64,000 nt of DNA from Saccharospirillaceae bacterium (lineage in GTDB: Bacteria > Pseudomonadota > Gammaproteobacteria > Pseudomonadales > Oceanobacteraceae): positions 124,001-188,000 of the forward strand of contig JAJOJJ010000011.1 of assembly GCA_021208685.1 (NCBI GenBank), given 5' to 3'. The translations under genes and the position numbers were made by a program. The notes under the pieces are model-generated. The model was not told the DNA's origin and made no database searches. It was given only the letters and a program-made list of their open reading frames with translations. Shown in pieces: positions 29,741 to 39,245 of the stretch. Every line of letters begins with the position of its first letter. Position 1 is the stretch's first letter.

Positions 29741-30406
29741 TCAGCTTACGAAGGTCACCGCATCGCTCAGTTCTGCACGGTCTGTGCGGGTTTTATTGGC
29801 AGGGGCATGTTCGTCTTCATAGCCGAACGACATGCCGAACAGTACGCCGCGACCCTCCGGTAATTCGAGAAATTCACGCACTGGCTGCGGGAATTGCCCG
29901 AGCGCACCCTGCATACAGCTGTCGATACCACGTTCTTTCAGCAGCAGTGCTAATGTCTGCGCATAAATACCCATATCCACCGCGCCCATAATATCGAGAT
30001 AGGTGTCCATGGTGAAAAAGGCCACGTGCGGAGCATCAAAGAAGGCCCAGTTGCGCAGCATGGCCATATTGCGTTTCATTTTATCTTCGCGGGCAATGTC
30101 CATGGCGCTGTACAGCGCATTCGCCGAACCAAACTGGCGTTCACGGTGAACGCCTTCGTAGGCCACTTTCCAGTTAAAATCCGGCTCCGGTTGCTGTTGT
30201 TTCATAACCGTGCCTATCAGCAGGTTTTTCAGCTGATCTTTTTTCGCACCGGATACCACATAGGTTTGCCACGGCTGAACATTGCAGTTCGATGGCGCGC
30301 GCTGAGCGGCAGTAAACACTTCGTCGAGGATGCTTTGCTCAACCGGGTCTTTTTTGAAGGCACGGACGGAATAGCGGGAATTCAGGATTTCGCTCAGGGA
30401 CATCAT
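29741..30406 (-). CDS. Nitroreductase-family protein
   Basis: 221 residues, FMN-dependent homodimeric reductase. Phosphate contacts at the N-terminus (RYSVRAFKKDPV), the RAPSNCNVQPWQTYVV segment and the C-terminal GMSFGYEDEHAPAN are typical of the nitrobenzoate-reductase-like subgroup. Uses NAD(P)H to reduce nitro or quinone compounds; natural substrate unknown. Two ATGs in a row at 30406 and 30403; AAGAGA lies just upstream. Confidence 0.9.
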   Translation of the reverse strand: MMSLSEILNSRYSVRAFKKDPVEQSILDEVFTAAQRAPSNCNVQPWQTYVVSGAKKDQLKNLLIGTVMKQQQPEPDFNWKVAYEGVHRERQFGSANALYSAMDIAREDKMKRNMAMLRNWAFFDAPHVAFFTMDTYLDIMGAVDMGIYAQTLALLLKERGIDSCMQGALGQFPQPVREFLELPEGRGVLFGMSFGYEDEHAPANKTRTDRAELSDAVTFVS

Positions 30407-30526
30407 TCAGTCTCTTATGATCAGTAAATACATGACACCGATGTTAGCAGTGAACGCGTTTCCCGGGCAGGGCAGATGTGCCAGAAAAGAAGTGGCCGCG
30501 GGACTGACGGGGCAGGAACAAAGGAT

Positions 30527-30549
30527 GCCTGCGGCACAGCGCCGCAGGC
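30527..30549. terminator. Hairpin after the DUF349 gene
   Basis: GCCTGCGGC, ACAGC, GCCGCAGGC: nine perfect GC-rich pairs 18 bases beyond the minus-strand DUF349 stop. On that strand ATCCTTTGTT follows, a weak U-tract. Confidence 0.6.
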
Positions 30550-30566
30550 GTAGCACGGGCGGAGCC

Positions 30567-33293
30567 TCAGAGACTGGCTTGCAATGCCTGAACAAAGCGC
30601 TGCTGCAGCGCCGCATCGCGGTTGCCTGCGGCAGCCAGCCAGCGTTCCACCAGTTGCTGGCGTTCCTGATCCGGTGTCAGGCCTTTGCCTAAACCATCGG
30701 CCAGACGCTGAACCTGCAGGGCCATGCGTCGTGGCTTATCCGTTTCAGTGGTTGCTACTTCGGCGAGGATTTCCATCAGAATGCACAAATCCTGAGCGTT
30801 ATCATCGCTGCTCAGTTCATTCTGCCGTGCCTGGTTGAACAGTGCGTCGTCATAGCCCTGTGGCAGCGCGGTATTGCTGGCTTCTGTCCATTGCGCATCG
30901 TCCGCTGTCAGATTCTGCAAGCGGCTGATCAGGCCGGCCCAGCGTGCCTGTTCGGCCTGCTTTTTCTGGTTCTGACGCAAATCCTGCAGCTGCTGTTCGT
31001 GATCCTGCAATTGCCTGCTCAGGCGCTGATGAGCTGTGCGCGGCAGTTCCAGTGCTGAGAATTGCTGCTGGATGTCTGCCAGAGCTTCACGTAACCGGGG
31101 CAGTTGCTCTTCGCTGGCATCGGCCAGTAATGCCGCTGCCTGCTGAACCAGGGTTTCGGCCTGACTGACGGTTTGCTCCAGCTGGGCTTTGCGCTCGGCT
31201 TTGGTTTCATCCAGACGGGCAAATACGGCATCACAGTGAGCGCGGAACTGCTTCCAAAGTTTCTGATCCGGATTGCGTGGCGTTACGCCCACGGCTTTCC
31301 ATTGCTGTTGCAGTTGTTTGACCTGATCAATAGCGCCGCTCAGATCGTCCTGCTCAATCAGTGCTGCGGCGTTATCTGTCAGTGCCTGTTTGGCCTGCAG
31401 GTTGCGGTCGTATTCGGCTTTCAGGTGGCCATAGATGGCATCACAGGCCTGCTGGAAAGCTTCCTGAGTGGTTTTGTGTGCGTTACGTTCCACCGGTGAA
31501 TACTGGCGGAAGGTTTCGCGGGCGGCATCCAGTGTTTTCTGGACGGTTTTCCAGTCGGCATTGCTCCAGTCCATCGCGGCTTCGTAGCTGAGCAGTTCGG
31601 CGGTCAGTTGCTGGCGCAGTTCAATGTTGCGGGTACGCTGTTCTGCGATGGCGGCAAAATACGCTCGGCAGGGTTCAAATGCCTGATCACCAGCCGCCTG
31701 AAAACGCTCCCACAATGCCTGATCGGCAGGGGCGTGGCCGAGGGTTTTCCACTCTTCCTGCAGGGCGTGAATTTTGTCGGCCAGAATGCCGGCATCGATG
31801 TCAGCATTGACCAGAGCTTCCATGGCACTGACCAGCGCTTCTTTTTTCGGCGTCGTGGCAAAGCCTTGCCAGTCGCGCATTTCCTGCAGACGGGCGCTGA
31901 GGCTGCGGTACTGGCGCTGGGCACTCTGAGCCGCCTGACTGTCTACCTGACGCAGGTTTTGTTGCACCTGCTGGCTGAGGCGACCGGCGTCTTTCAGCTG
32001 ACCATCGTTCAGCGCCCGCTCCAGCGCCTTTAATTGCTGGTCGAGGGTGTTCAGACGCGCCTGTTGCTGCTGTTGCAGCTGTGCTAAAGCTGTGTCGGTC
32101 TGCTGTTGCTTGTGGCGGATTGCATGCAGCCAGGCCGGTGCCGGTAAGGCTTGCGGCCAGGCCAGTTGCTTCAGCCATTGCTGCGCTTGTTTCGCGGTAT
32201 TTTTCAGGCCGTTCATGTCATCGGCTAACGGCGTATCCAGCCATTTCTGCAGTTTTTCCTGCTGCGCGCTGTAATGCTGATTGGCCGACTGCAGCGCCAG
32301 TAACTGTTGCAGCTGGTTTTCAAACTGGCGTGCCTGTTCAGCGGCCGGTTTGTGTTGGTGGAAAGCCAGATCCCATTCCTGTTGCAGTTGTTGCAGGTCG
32401 GTACTGATATCCGTTTGTGGTTCAGCGGCAGCGTCTTCGGCCAGCTGATTCAGGCGTTGCAGCAGTTGTTCCTGCTGGCTTGCCGCTTTGCTGGCGGCGG
32501 CACGGGCGGCGGCCTGACGTTGCTCTTCTTCCGCATGGGCACTCAGCAGGGCGTTGGCTTGTGCCAGTTCGGCATTGATTGCGGCGGCGGTATCGGTTTC
32601 GGCTTCAGCCTGCAGTTCCTGCCATTGTTTATTCAGCAACTGCAGCTTGCCGTTAAGTTCCGGGTGGTAGCCGACTTTATTCAGGTAGGTTGCCTGCGCC
32701 AGCAGATGGTTGATGGCATCTGTCTGTGCCTGACGCTTCTGCAGGGTGGCTTTGTGTCCGGCGAGGCGGTCTTTACACAGACGGTAAATGGCTTTGTCTT
32801 TGCCTTGCGCATGATCCAGCAGTTGCTGCAGCAATTCCGGTGAGTTGATGCCTTCGGCAGCGGCCAGACGAACTTTAGCAACGGCATGGGTACGTGCCAG
32901 TTGCAGGCGTTCCTGATCGTCGCTGATGCGGGCAATGGCTTGCAAGCGCAGTTCGTTATCGTCGGTCAGACCGGCAATCTGCACTAACAGGCGCGAATCC
33001 TGAATCTGGCTCAGGTCATGATTGCCGGGCAGTAATTGCTGCAGAAGACGGCTGCGCGCGGCCTGACGCACATCGTCACGGGCACTGTGCAGCAGCTGTT
33101 CGAGGGCGCTGTGCTGATCAATACGGGCAATGGCCAGCTGACGCAGTTCCGCCTGAGATTCGTTGTTCACGAAGGTGATCAGTTGGTCGGGCGATTTAAG
33201 ATCCTGCAGCGCCTGTCGACGTACTTCGGGGTTTGCATCCTGCCACTTCTCAATCCGTACTTTGGGTTTAAAAAACTTCTTGAATAACGCCAT
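30567..33293 (-). CDS. Very long DUF349 repeat protein
   Basis: 908 residues from the ATG at 33293 (MALFKKFFKPKVRIEKW); the open frame goes on upstream but without matching family sequence. The first 270 residues are HEAT-like (repeated RQLAIARI, LRLQAIARI, VRLAAAEG units). The remainder is almost all helical, rich in Q, A, E and L, with several DUF349 units recognisable by the repeated LQEEWKTLGHAP, LQQQWKAVGVTP type segments near residues 520-720. A long cytosolic coiled-coil rod is expected. Role unknown; DUF349 proteins have been proposed as ribosome or nucleic-acid associated, which I cannot verify. Confidence 0.88.
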   Translation of the reverse strand: MALFKKFFKPKVRIEKWQDANPEVRRQALQDLKSPDQLITFVNNESQAELRQLAIARIDQHSALEQLLHSARDDVRQAARSRLLQQLLPGNHDLSQIQDSRLLVQIAGLTDDNELRLQAIARISDDQERLQLARTHAVAKVRLAAAEGINSPELLQQLLDHAQGKDKAIYRLCKDRLAGHKATLQKRQAQTDAINHLLAQATYLNKVGYHPELNGKLQLLNKQWQELQAEAETDTAAAINAELAQANALLSAHAEEEQRQAAARAAASKAASQQEQLLQRLNQLAEDAAAEPQTDISTDLQQLQQEWDLAFHQHKPAAEQARQFENQLQQLLALQSANQHYSAQQEKLQKWLDTPLADDMNGLKNTAKQAQQWLKQLAWPQALPAPAWLHAIRHKQQQTDTALAQLQQQQQARLNTLDQQLKALERALNDGQLKDAGRLSQQVQQNLRQVDSQAAQSAQRQYRSLSARLQEMRDWQGFATTPKKEALVSAMEALVNADIDAGILADKIHALQEEWKTLGHAPADQALWERFQAAGDQAFEPCRAYFAAIAEQRTRNIELRQQLTAELLSYEAAMDWSNADWKTVQKTLDAARETFRQYSPVERNAHKTTQEAFQQACDAIYGHLKAEYDRNLQAKQALTDNAAALIEQDDLSGAIDQVKQLQQQWKAVGVTPRNPDQKLWKQFRAHCDAVFARLDETKAERKAQLEQTVSQAETLVQQAAALLADASEEQLPRLREALADIQQQFSALELPRTAHQRLSRQLQDHEQQLQDLRQNQKKQAEQARWAGLISRLQNLTADDAQWTEASNTALPQGYDDALFNQARQNELSSDDNAQDLCILMEILAEVATTETDKPRRMALQVQRLADGLGKGLTPDQERQQLVERWLAAAGNRDAALQQRFVQALQASL

Positions 33294-33545
33294 CGGGATT
33301 CCGTCCAAACTGTCACAAAAAAAAGCGCGGTCATTGTACCCTTCGCACCTGAATAGGGAAGGGCTGTTATTGGCAGAAAGCCGGGTCAGTGGCGCAAGAC
33401 GATTGAAAACAGCTGTGATAAAGTTCTGCGCGGCCGGTTGCTTTGAATGCGGCACGGCTGTGAGACAAGGCGTTGTCAGCATCAGGGTGCGCACTGCGCA
33501 GGCATCGCTGGTTAAAACAATAAGAAAATCACCTCGGGGAATCGC

Positions 33546-34517
33546 ATGAAATCCATCCAACTGTTGCTGATGATCAGCCTGCTGGCATTAACCGGCTGTG
33601 CTTCTATGGGCATTGGCTCGCGTCCGTTGTCAGAGCTGACCCAGAATTACACCAATGAACAATCCAGATTTTTAGCGGTGGATGATCTGGTGATCCATTA
33701 CCGCGATGAGGGTCGTGGCCCGGTGCTGGTATTACTGCATGGCGTGGCGTCATCACTGCATACCTGGGATGGCTGGGTGGATGAACTGAAAGGCAGCTAC
33801 CGCATTATTCGCCTGGATTTGCCGGCCCATGGCCTGACCGGCCCGGACCCGAAGATGGAGCGCTATAACATCGGCTATATGGTCGACAAACTGGATAAAT
33901 TCCTGAACAAACTCGGCGTGAACAAGATGTCTCTCGCCGGTAACTCACTGGGTGGTTATATCAGCTGGAATTACGCCCTGCACCGTCCTGACCGGGTGGA
34001 AAAACTGATTCTGCTGGACTCTGCGGGTTACCCGCAGGATATGCCGTTTATTATGGATTTTGCCTCCTGGCCGGTGATCGGCGAAATGAGCACACTGATG
34101 ATGCCGCGTTTTATGGTCGGTATGAATGTCCGTGCGGCCTACGGCGATGACGATAAAGTGGATGATAAGCTGGTTCACCGTTATCACGATCTGACCCTGC
34201 GTCCGGGTAACCGTAAAGGGCTGGTGAATGTATTCCGCACCATGAAAGAACAAAGTAAGAATCCGCAACTGGGTGCCCGTGTGGCGGAAATCCGTGCTCC
34301 AACCCTGCTGATCTGGGGCGAAGAAGATGAGTGGGTACCGCTGGATATTATGGAGCGTTTCCGCCGCGATCTTGCCAATGTCAGCGTGATTACTTATGAG
34401 GGCGTCGGCCATATGCCGATGGAAGAACTGCCGGTACAAACGGCCCGTGATGCGCGCAGTTTTCTGCAGACCGGCAAGATTTTTACCCTGCCGGCAGCCA
34501 CTGCAAACGGCGGCTGA
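33546..34517 (+). CDS. Alpha/beta-hydrolase lipoprotein
   Basis: 323 residues. The signal peptide ends in the lipobox LTGC with Cys18, so it is a lipoprotein; serine at +2 is absent (C-A-S), and A at +2 predicts outer-membrane sorting. The alpha/beta-hydrolase domain (47-310) has the oxyanion HG at 65-66, nucleophile S134 in GNSLGG, an acid in WGEEDEWVPL and the histidine in GVGHMPMEE. Similar to lipase/epoxide-hydrolase-type enzymes; substrate unknown. It diverges from the DUF349 gene across 252 bases with no clear promoter, and precedes sbcB by 25 bases. Confidence 0.9.
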   Translation: MKSIQLLLMISLLALTGCASMGIGSRPLSELTQNYTNEQSRFLAVDDLVIHYRDEGRGPVLVLLHGVASSLHTWDGWVDELKGSYRIIRLDLPAHGLTGPDPKMERYNIGYMVDKLDKFLNKLGVNKMSLAGNSLGGYISWNYALHRPDRVEKLILLDSAGYPQDMPFIMDFASWPVIGEMSTLMMPRFMVGMNVRAAYGDDDKVDDKLVHRYHDLTLRPGNRKGLVNVFRTMKEQSKNPQLGARVAEIRAPTLLIWGEEDEWVPLDIMERFRRDLANVSVITYEGVGHMPMEELPVQTARDARSFLQTGKIFTLPAATANGG

Positions 34518-34542
34518 GGTTTCAGGCGCTGAGGAATAAAGT

Positions 34543-35988
34543 GTGAATACGATTGTCTGGTACGACTACGAAACCTTTGGCGCCAGTCCTGCGTGGGATC
34601 GCCCGGCACAGTTTGCCGCGATCCGCACGGATGAAGATCTGAATGAAATTGAAGAACCCATCGAACTCTTCTGTAAGCAGAGTGATGATTATCTGCCGCA
34701 TCCGCAGGCGGTACTGATTACCGGTATCGTGCCGCAGGATTGCCAGAGCAAAGGCCTGAGCGAAACGGATTTTATTGGTCGTATTAATGAGGTATTCAGC
34801 CGGCCGGGTACCTGCAGTGCGGGCTATAACAGTATCCGCTTTGACGATGAATTTACCCGCTACGGCCTGTACCGCAATTTTTATGATCCTTATGCCCGTG
34901 AGTGGCAGGGGGGAAATTCGCGCTGGGATTTACTCGATGTGGTGCGCTGTGCTTACGCGCTGCGCCCCGAAGGGATTGTCTGGCCGGAACATGAAGACGG
35001 CCGTAAAAGCTTTAAGCTGGAGCACCTGACCGCCGCCAATGGCCTGGATCATGGCAAAGCGCACGATGCGGTATCCGATGTGCGTGCCACCATCGCCCTG
35101 GCGCGACTGATCAGAGACAAGCAACCCCGGTTGTATCGCTATTTGTACGACCTGCGGCAAAAAGCCCAGGTCGGCGCGCTGGTGGATGTGCTCAACCACA
35201 AACCGCTGGTGCATGTGTCCGGGATGTTTCCGGTCGAGCAGGGCTGCATGGCGGTGATTGTTCCCCTGTGCTGGCACCCGGTTAATAAAAACGCCTTTAT
35301 TGCCTTCGATCTGCATCAGGACCCGACACCGCTGTTCGAGTTAAGCGCCGAAGACATTCAGCAACGGGTGTTTACCCGTACTGCCGATATGCCTGAGGGC
35401 ATGACCCGCCTGACTTTAAAAGAAGTTCACATTAATAAAGCGCCCGTTCTGGCTCCGTTGAATACTCTGTCGAAGGAGCAGGCAGAACGCTGGGGACTGA
35501 GTGGTGAAACACTGCGTCGTCATCTGGCGCAGATTAAACAGAATGGCGATTTAACCGCCAAGCTGCATCAGGTCTTCAGTGGCCGGGAGTTTGCACCGAG
35601 TACTGATGTTGACAGTCAGTTATACGATGCGTTTTTTCCATCAGCCGATAAGCAGGCGATGCAGACCGTGCATGAATTATCGCCCTGGGATCTGGCCGAC
35701 TGGCCGGCACCGTTTAAAGACCGCCGGGGCGAAGAAATGTTGTTCCGCTACCGGGCCCGTAATTTTCCCGACACGCTCAATGAAGCCGAACGTGAGCGCT
35801 GGGAACAGCATCGTATGGCGCGGCTGATGCACACCGATCCGGCATCGCCGGTGATGAATTACGAGCGTTTTGCCCGCGAGCTGCAACTGGCGGCGCAACA
35901 GGTAGCCGATGATCCGGTGAAGCTGCAATGGATTCAGGATCTGCAGGTCTATGCAGAATCCATTTATCCTTACGAAGACGCCTACTGA
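34543..35988 (+). CDS. sbcB: Exodeoxyribonuclease I
   Basis: 481 residues (E. coli 475). A 3'-5' single-strand exonuclease of the DEDD family used in recombination and mismatch repair. Catalytic D8 and E10 lie in WYDYETFGASP, with a later conserved HDAVSDVRATIALARL (Exo III motif). SH3-like and helical C-terminal domains follow and end at EDAY. GTG start at 34543 with GAGGAA at 34531-34536. Complete. Confidence 0.97.
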   Translation: MNTIVWYDYETFGASPAWDRPAQFAAIRTDEDLNEIEEPIELFCKQSDDYLPHPQAVLITGIVPQDCQSKGLSETDFIGRINEVFSRPGTCSAGYNSIRFDDEFTRYGLYRNFYDPYAREWQGGNSRWDLLDVVRCAYALRPEGIVWPEHEDGRKSFKLEHLTAANGLDHGKAHDAVSDVRATIALARLIRDKQPRLYRYLYDLRQKAQVGALVDVLNHKPLVHVSGMFPVEQGCMAVIVPLCWHPVNKNAFIAFDLHQDPTPLFELSAEDIQQRVFTRTADMPEGMTRLTLKEVHINKAPVLAPLNTLSKEQAERWGLSGETLRRHLAQIKQNGDLTAKLHQVFSGREFAPSTDVDSQLYDAFFPSADKQAMQTVHELSPWDLADWPAPFKDRRGEEMLFRYRARNFPDTLNEAERERWEQHRMARLMHTDPASPVMNYERFARELQLAAQQVADDPVKLQWIQDLQVYAESIYPYEDAY

Positions 35989-36012
35989 CTGACCGCGCTC
36001 TTCAGACGATAC

Positions 36013-36050
36013 AAACGCTGTACCGGTTTCCGCTACAGCGTTTTTTTTTT
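36013..36050 (+). terminator. Rho-independent terminator of sbcB
   Basis: AAACGCTGTA (36013-36022), 11-base loop, TACAGCGTTT (36034-36043), followed by more Ts to 36050. Confidence 0.93.
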
Positions 36051-36116
36051 AGCCTGTCTTATCGTTCTGGCCACTTCCGGCACAGCACTATTGCTTAAAA
36101 TACACTGGATAAATCC

Positions 36117-36143
36117 CGTATTTTTCCGCAAGCGAAAAATACG
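36117..36143. promoter_or_regulatory. Perfect 10-bp inverted repeat upstream of the permease gene
   Basis: CGTATTTTTC (36117-36126), CGCAAGC, GAAAAATACG (36134-36143). Next to it, at 36149-36173, is a second imperfect dyad beginning CCTTGGT and ending ACTAAGG. Together they look like a control region (operator pair or leader hairpins) 90-145 bases before the start codon. Confidence 0.6.
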
Positions 36144-36261
36144 TACGACCTTGGTTTAATTTTAAGACTAAGGTGGTGTGCGCTGCCCTCGCTAATCGCA
36201 TTGTCATTCTTTAATGTCCGCGGCCTGTAACAAAAAACAATAAATGAGGAAAAGAGCGATT

Positions 36262-37659
36262 ATGCAAATGCAGCAACGTACGCCGGGTGGCGAGCAACCG
36301 TATTGGCCCGCTGGTCCGTTTAAAATCCGCTTGCCTTTTGTTCACTACCGCTGGGAAATGCCGGAAACCATTCAGGCGCTGGTAATGTTTGTCGTCGGAC
36401 TGGCGATGATTCCATTACTGGAAAAATACCTGGGTATGCCTTATGAAGCCGCACTGGCTTTTACCTTTGTCGCCGGTCTTGGTTATATTTTACCCGCCCT
36501 TCTCGGGGTGCCGCTGGTACCCGGTTGGATTACACCGGCCATTCCGGTTGTGATTCTGTTTCTCAGTGGATTTGAGCCGGGACCAGAGGCTATTAAAGCG
36601 CTGTTTGCCCTGCAGATTCAGGTGACACTGATTTTCCTGATTCTTGGCCTCACCGGCTGGGGCTCGAAACTGGTTCAGGTTATTCCTAATTCGCTGAAAT
36701 CGGGCATTATTATTGGTGCTGGTATCGCAGCCTTAATGGGCGAATTAAAAACCGGTGGTCGTGTGGATGCGACACCGATTTCGCTGATTATCGGCTCCGT
36801 GGTATCCGCCTATGTGCTGTTTTCCCTTTCCTTTAAAAATGTGGTTGAGCAATCGGCCATCGCCCGTCGCATTGCCAATTTCGGTATGGTTCCGGGAATG
36901 ATCATTGCAATGGTTGTTGGCTGGATGGTTGGCGAATACCCCTTGCCGGATATTCAGTGGGGGATTACCCAGCCGGATTTCTCCTTAATGTTTCAGTATC
37001 TGACATTTACCGTTGGCTTTCCTGGCTGGGATGTTTTTCTGCTGGCAATTCCAACAGCATTAATTGCCTATGTTATTGCCTTCGGTGACATTATTGTTGG
37101 TTTTACTCTGGTAGAGCGCGTCGATAAAGTGCGTACCGATGAGAAAATTGAAACCAACGTTGACCGTGTGCACATTGTTACCGCTATCCGTAATGGTATT
37201 CACGCCTTCTTTGCACCCTGGCCGGGTCTGGCTGGTCCGCTGTGGACAGCTGCACACGCAACCGTAGCGGAGCGCTATGCCATGGGCCGTAAAGCCATGG
37301 ATTCTATTTACAGTGGTGGCGGCACGTTCTGGCTGACTGGCTTACTGGCTCTGTTCTGTCTGCCGCTGGTGACCATGTTTAAACCGGTATTGCCCATTGC
37401 CCTGTCGCTGACACTGATTCTGACGGCTTATATCTGCATCATGGTGGGTATGGAGCAACTGCGAAATCCAACCGAGCGTGGTGTCGCCGGTATTGTGGCA
37501 GTGACGCTGGCAATGCCGGACCCGAAATCCACTGTGTATGCAGTGATTATCGGTCTGTTGCTGTATTTCCTGATTGAGCGCCCGAGACTGATGGGCAAAC
37601 ATAAAACGGAAGACGAATTTATGTTCGCCGATCCGCAGGAAAGCACTGAAAGTAAATAA
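36262..37659 (+). CDS. Integral-membrane permease, NCS2/SulP-like fold
   Basis: 465 residues from the ATG at 36262, which has AAGAG in position; an ATG at 36244 in frame lacks a ribosome site. About twelve hydrophobic segments from residue 38 onwards. Glycine/proline-rich short strands in segments 3 and 10 (VPLVPGWITPAIPVV, APWPGLAGPLWTAAHATV) suit the 7+7 inverted-repeat fold of nucleobase (NCS2) and sulfate (SulP) carriers. The exact NCS2 motif is absent, so substrate is unknown. Flanked by terminators; single-gene unit with an unusual upstream region. Confidence 0.75.
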   Translation: MQMQQRTPGGEQPYWPAGPFKIRLPFVHYRWEMPETIQALVMFVVGLAMIPLLEKYLGMPYEAALAFTFVAGLGYILPALLGVPLVPGWITPAIPVVILFLSGFEPGPEAIKALFALQIQVTLIFLILGLTGWGSKLVQVIPNSLKSGIIIGAGIAALMGELKTGGRVDATPISLIIGSVVSAYVLFSLSFKNVVEQSAIARRIANFGMVPGMIIAMVVGWMVGEYPLPDIQWGITQPDFSLMFQYLTFTVGFPGWDVFLLAIPTALIAYVIAFGDIIVGFTLVERVDKVRTDEKIETNVDRVHIVTAIRNGIHAFFAPWPGLAGPLWTAAHATVAERYAMGRKAMDSIYSGGGTFWLTGLLALFCLPLVTMFKPVLPIALSLTLILTAYICIMVGMEQLRNPTERGVAGIVAVTLAMPDPKSTVYAVIIGLLLYFLIERPRLMGKHKTEDEFMFADPQESTESK

Positions 37660-37678
37660 GTATTTATTTATGTGCTGA

Positions 37679-37711
37679 AAAGCCCCGCTCATTGGAGTGG
37701 GGCTTTTTTAT
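37679..37711. terminator. Rho-independent terminator
   Basis: GCCCCGCTC, ATTG, GAGTGGGGC with flanking A and T runs (one G-T pair in the stem). Bidirectional: ends the permease gene and the convergent minus-strand gene. Confidence 0.92.
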
Positions 37712-37747
37712 TTTCGCGCTACTGTTCTGGCTGATAAAGGCGGCTGA

Positions 37748-38329
37748 TTATTTTGCCGCAGAACGGCGGATTTCAATCAGCTCCTGCTCGCCGGGAAAAT
37801 CCGGTATCAACCAGATTTTTTCAAAGCAGTGATGGGGCAGTTTCAGATGGCGGACGATGGGTAAAAAATCGTCACGACCCCACAGCGGACTGGCATTACG
37901 GATGATCAGCCAGACGCGTTTGGAATGATAACGCTTACGCGCTTTATTCAGCAGAATACGGTTAAGCGCGGTATGCAGTTTTCGGCTGCTTTCCAGACTG
38001 GCGAGGTCGGCCAGATAGCTCCATAAATGATCATCACCGTGGTAGTGATTGCGATCAGCTTCGCTGGCCCGGTCACCGGAAGCAATACGCGCCTCATTTT
38101 CGCTGGCGTACAAGTGCGCAATTTCCAGATCCAGCGCTTCCCCATCCAAGTAACAGGAAATATCGGGCTTGGCGGGTTCGTTATGCCAGATATGACGGAT
38201 TGGCTGGTGAAATTCCCGTTCATAGGCCCGCATAAACAACCTGGCGGCATCACGTTCCAGACGCCGTTTCTCCGTTTCCGAATGGCTTAACGGTTTGCCA
38301 TCCTGCGTGTGGTGAATATCTGAGGTCAT
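37748..38329 (-). CDS. Hypothetical protein, possibly nuclease-fold
   Basis: 193 residues from the ATG at 38329, chosen for the AAGGGAG ribosome site; the frame is open further upstream without support. Not recognised with certainty. A central KPDISCYLDGEALDLEIAHLY resembles the beta-hairpin of PD-(D/E)xK nucleases (PD, then D-x-E-x-A in place of D/E-x-K), and KRVWLIIRNASPL follows as a buried strand. If it is that fold, the catalytic lysine is missing. No membrane segments or signal. Treat function as unknown. Confidence 0.7.
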   Translation of the reverse strand: MTSDIHHTQDGKPLSHSETEKRRLERDAARLFMRAYEREFHQPIRHIWHNEPAKPDISCYLDGEALDLEIAHLYASENEARIASGDRASEADRNHYHGDDHLWSYLADLASLESSRKLHTALNRILLNKARKRYHSKRVWLIIRNASPLWGRDDFLPIVRHLKLPHHCFEKIWLIPDFPGEQELIEIRRSAAK

Positions 38330-38422
38330 AAACGCTCCCTTTACGCAGTTGCAAGAGCGGTGCTGTCTGCAATGCTGGCCTTCACGTATGATAACCACTG
38401 CTTATTTTCCGCAAAGAATACT

Positions 38423-39181
38423 ATGCCTGAGTTATCTGTCGAGGTGTTGCTTTTATTGGCGCTGGTGGCCTGTGCCGCAGGCTTTATTGATGCCATTGCC
38501 GGTGGTGGCGGGTTGCTGACCATTCCGGCATTGCTGGTTGCCGGGCTGAATCCGGTGCAGGCGATTGCAACCAATAAACTGCAGGCGTGTTTTGGCAGTT
38601 TTACCGCCACCCGTTTTTTTGTGCGTGAAGGACTGGTCAGTCCGTGGCAGCAACGCTGGAGTGTTATCGCCACCGGACTTGCTGCTGCGGCTGGTGCGCT
38701 GGCTTTGCAATGGTTTGACAGTGCGGTTCTGGTGGTGGTGATGCCCTATGCATTAATCACCATTGCCTTTTATTTGTTGCTGGCACGTAAAGCCGGAGAG
38801 CAGGAAACAACCGCCCGACTGAGCGCCGGGCAATTTAACGCCAGTGCGGTTCCGGCGGTGGGTTTTTACGATGGCTTTTTCGGGCCGGGTACCGGCACCT
38901 TTTTTACTCTGGGATATTGTCAGCTACGCGGCATGAATATGCTGCAGGCTACCGCCCACGCCAAACTCCTGAACTTCACCACCAATATTGTCTCGCTGAT
39001 GATCTTTATTTTATCGGGTCAGATTGCCTGGATGATTGGGTTCAGTATGGCGTTAGGGCAAACGCTTGGTGCGCGTTTAGGAGCGGCAACGGCGGTACGG
39101 CGCGGGGTTGTTTTTGTTCGCCTGATGACGGTGGCGGTGTGTGTGGCGATGAGCATCAGCTTATTATTCAGAAACAGTTAA
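38423..39181 (+). CDS. TSUP (TauE/SafE) family transporter
   Basis: 252 residues from the ATG at 38423. Two related halves: FIDAIAGGGGLLTIPALL at about 21-38 and GFYDGFFGPGTGTFF at about 157-171 are the duplicated TSUP signatures. About eight membrane helices. TSUP proteins move organosulfur or small anions across the inner membrane; substrate unknown. The stop codon lies in a strong hairpin. Confidence 0.9.
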   Translation: MPELSVEVLLLLALVACAAGFIDAIAGGGGLLTIPALLVAGLNPVQAIATNKLQACFGSFTATRFFVREGLVSPWQQRWSVIATGLAAAAGALALQWFDSAVLVVVMPYALITIAFYLLLARKAGEQETTARLSAGQFNASAVPAVGFYDGFFGPGTGTFFTLGYCQLRGMNMLQATAHAKLLNFTTNIVSLMIFILSGQIAWMIGFSMALGQTLGARLGAATAVRRGVVFVRLMTVAVCVAMSISLLFRNS

Positions 39182-39212
39182 GGCACCTGCGGAAAATTCG
39201 CAGGTGCCTTAA
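39178..39212. terminator. Perfect 14-bp inverted repeat between convergent genes
   Basis: TTAAGGCACCTGCG, seven bases, CGCAGGTGCCTTAA. It contains the TSUP stop codon and stands 34 bases from the dbpA stop. No long T-run, but the stem is strong and symmetric. Confidence 0.75.
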
Positions 39213-39245
39213 CTCTCAGCGTCAGCCACGTTTGCTTTGCGCGGT

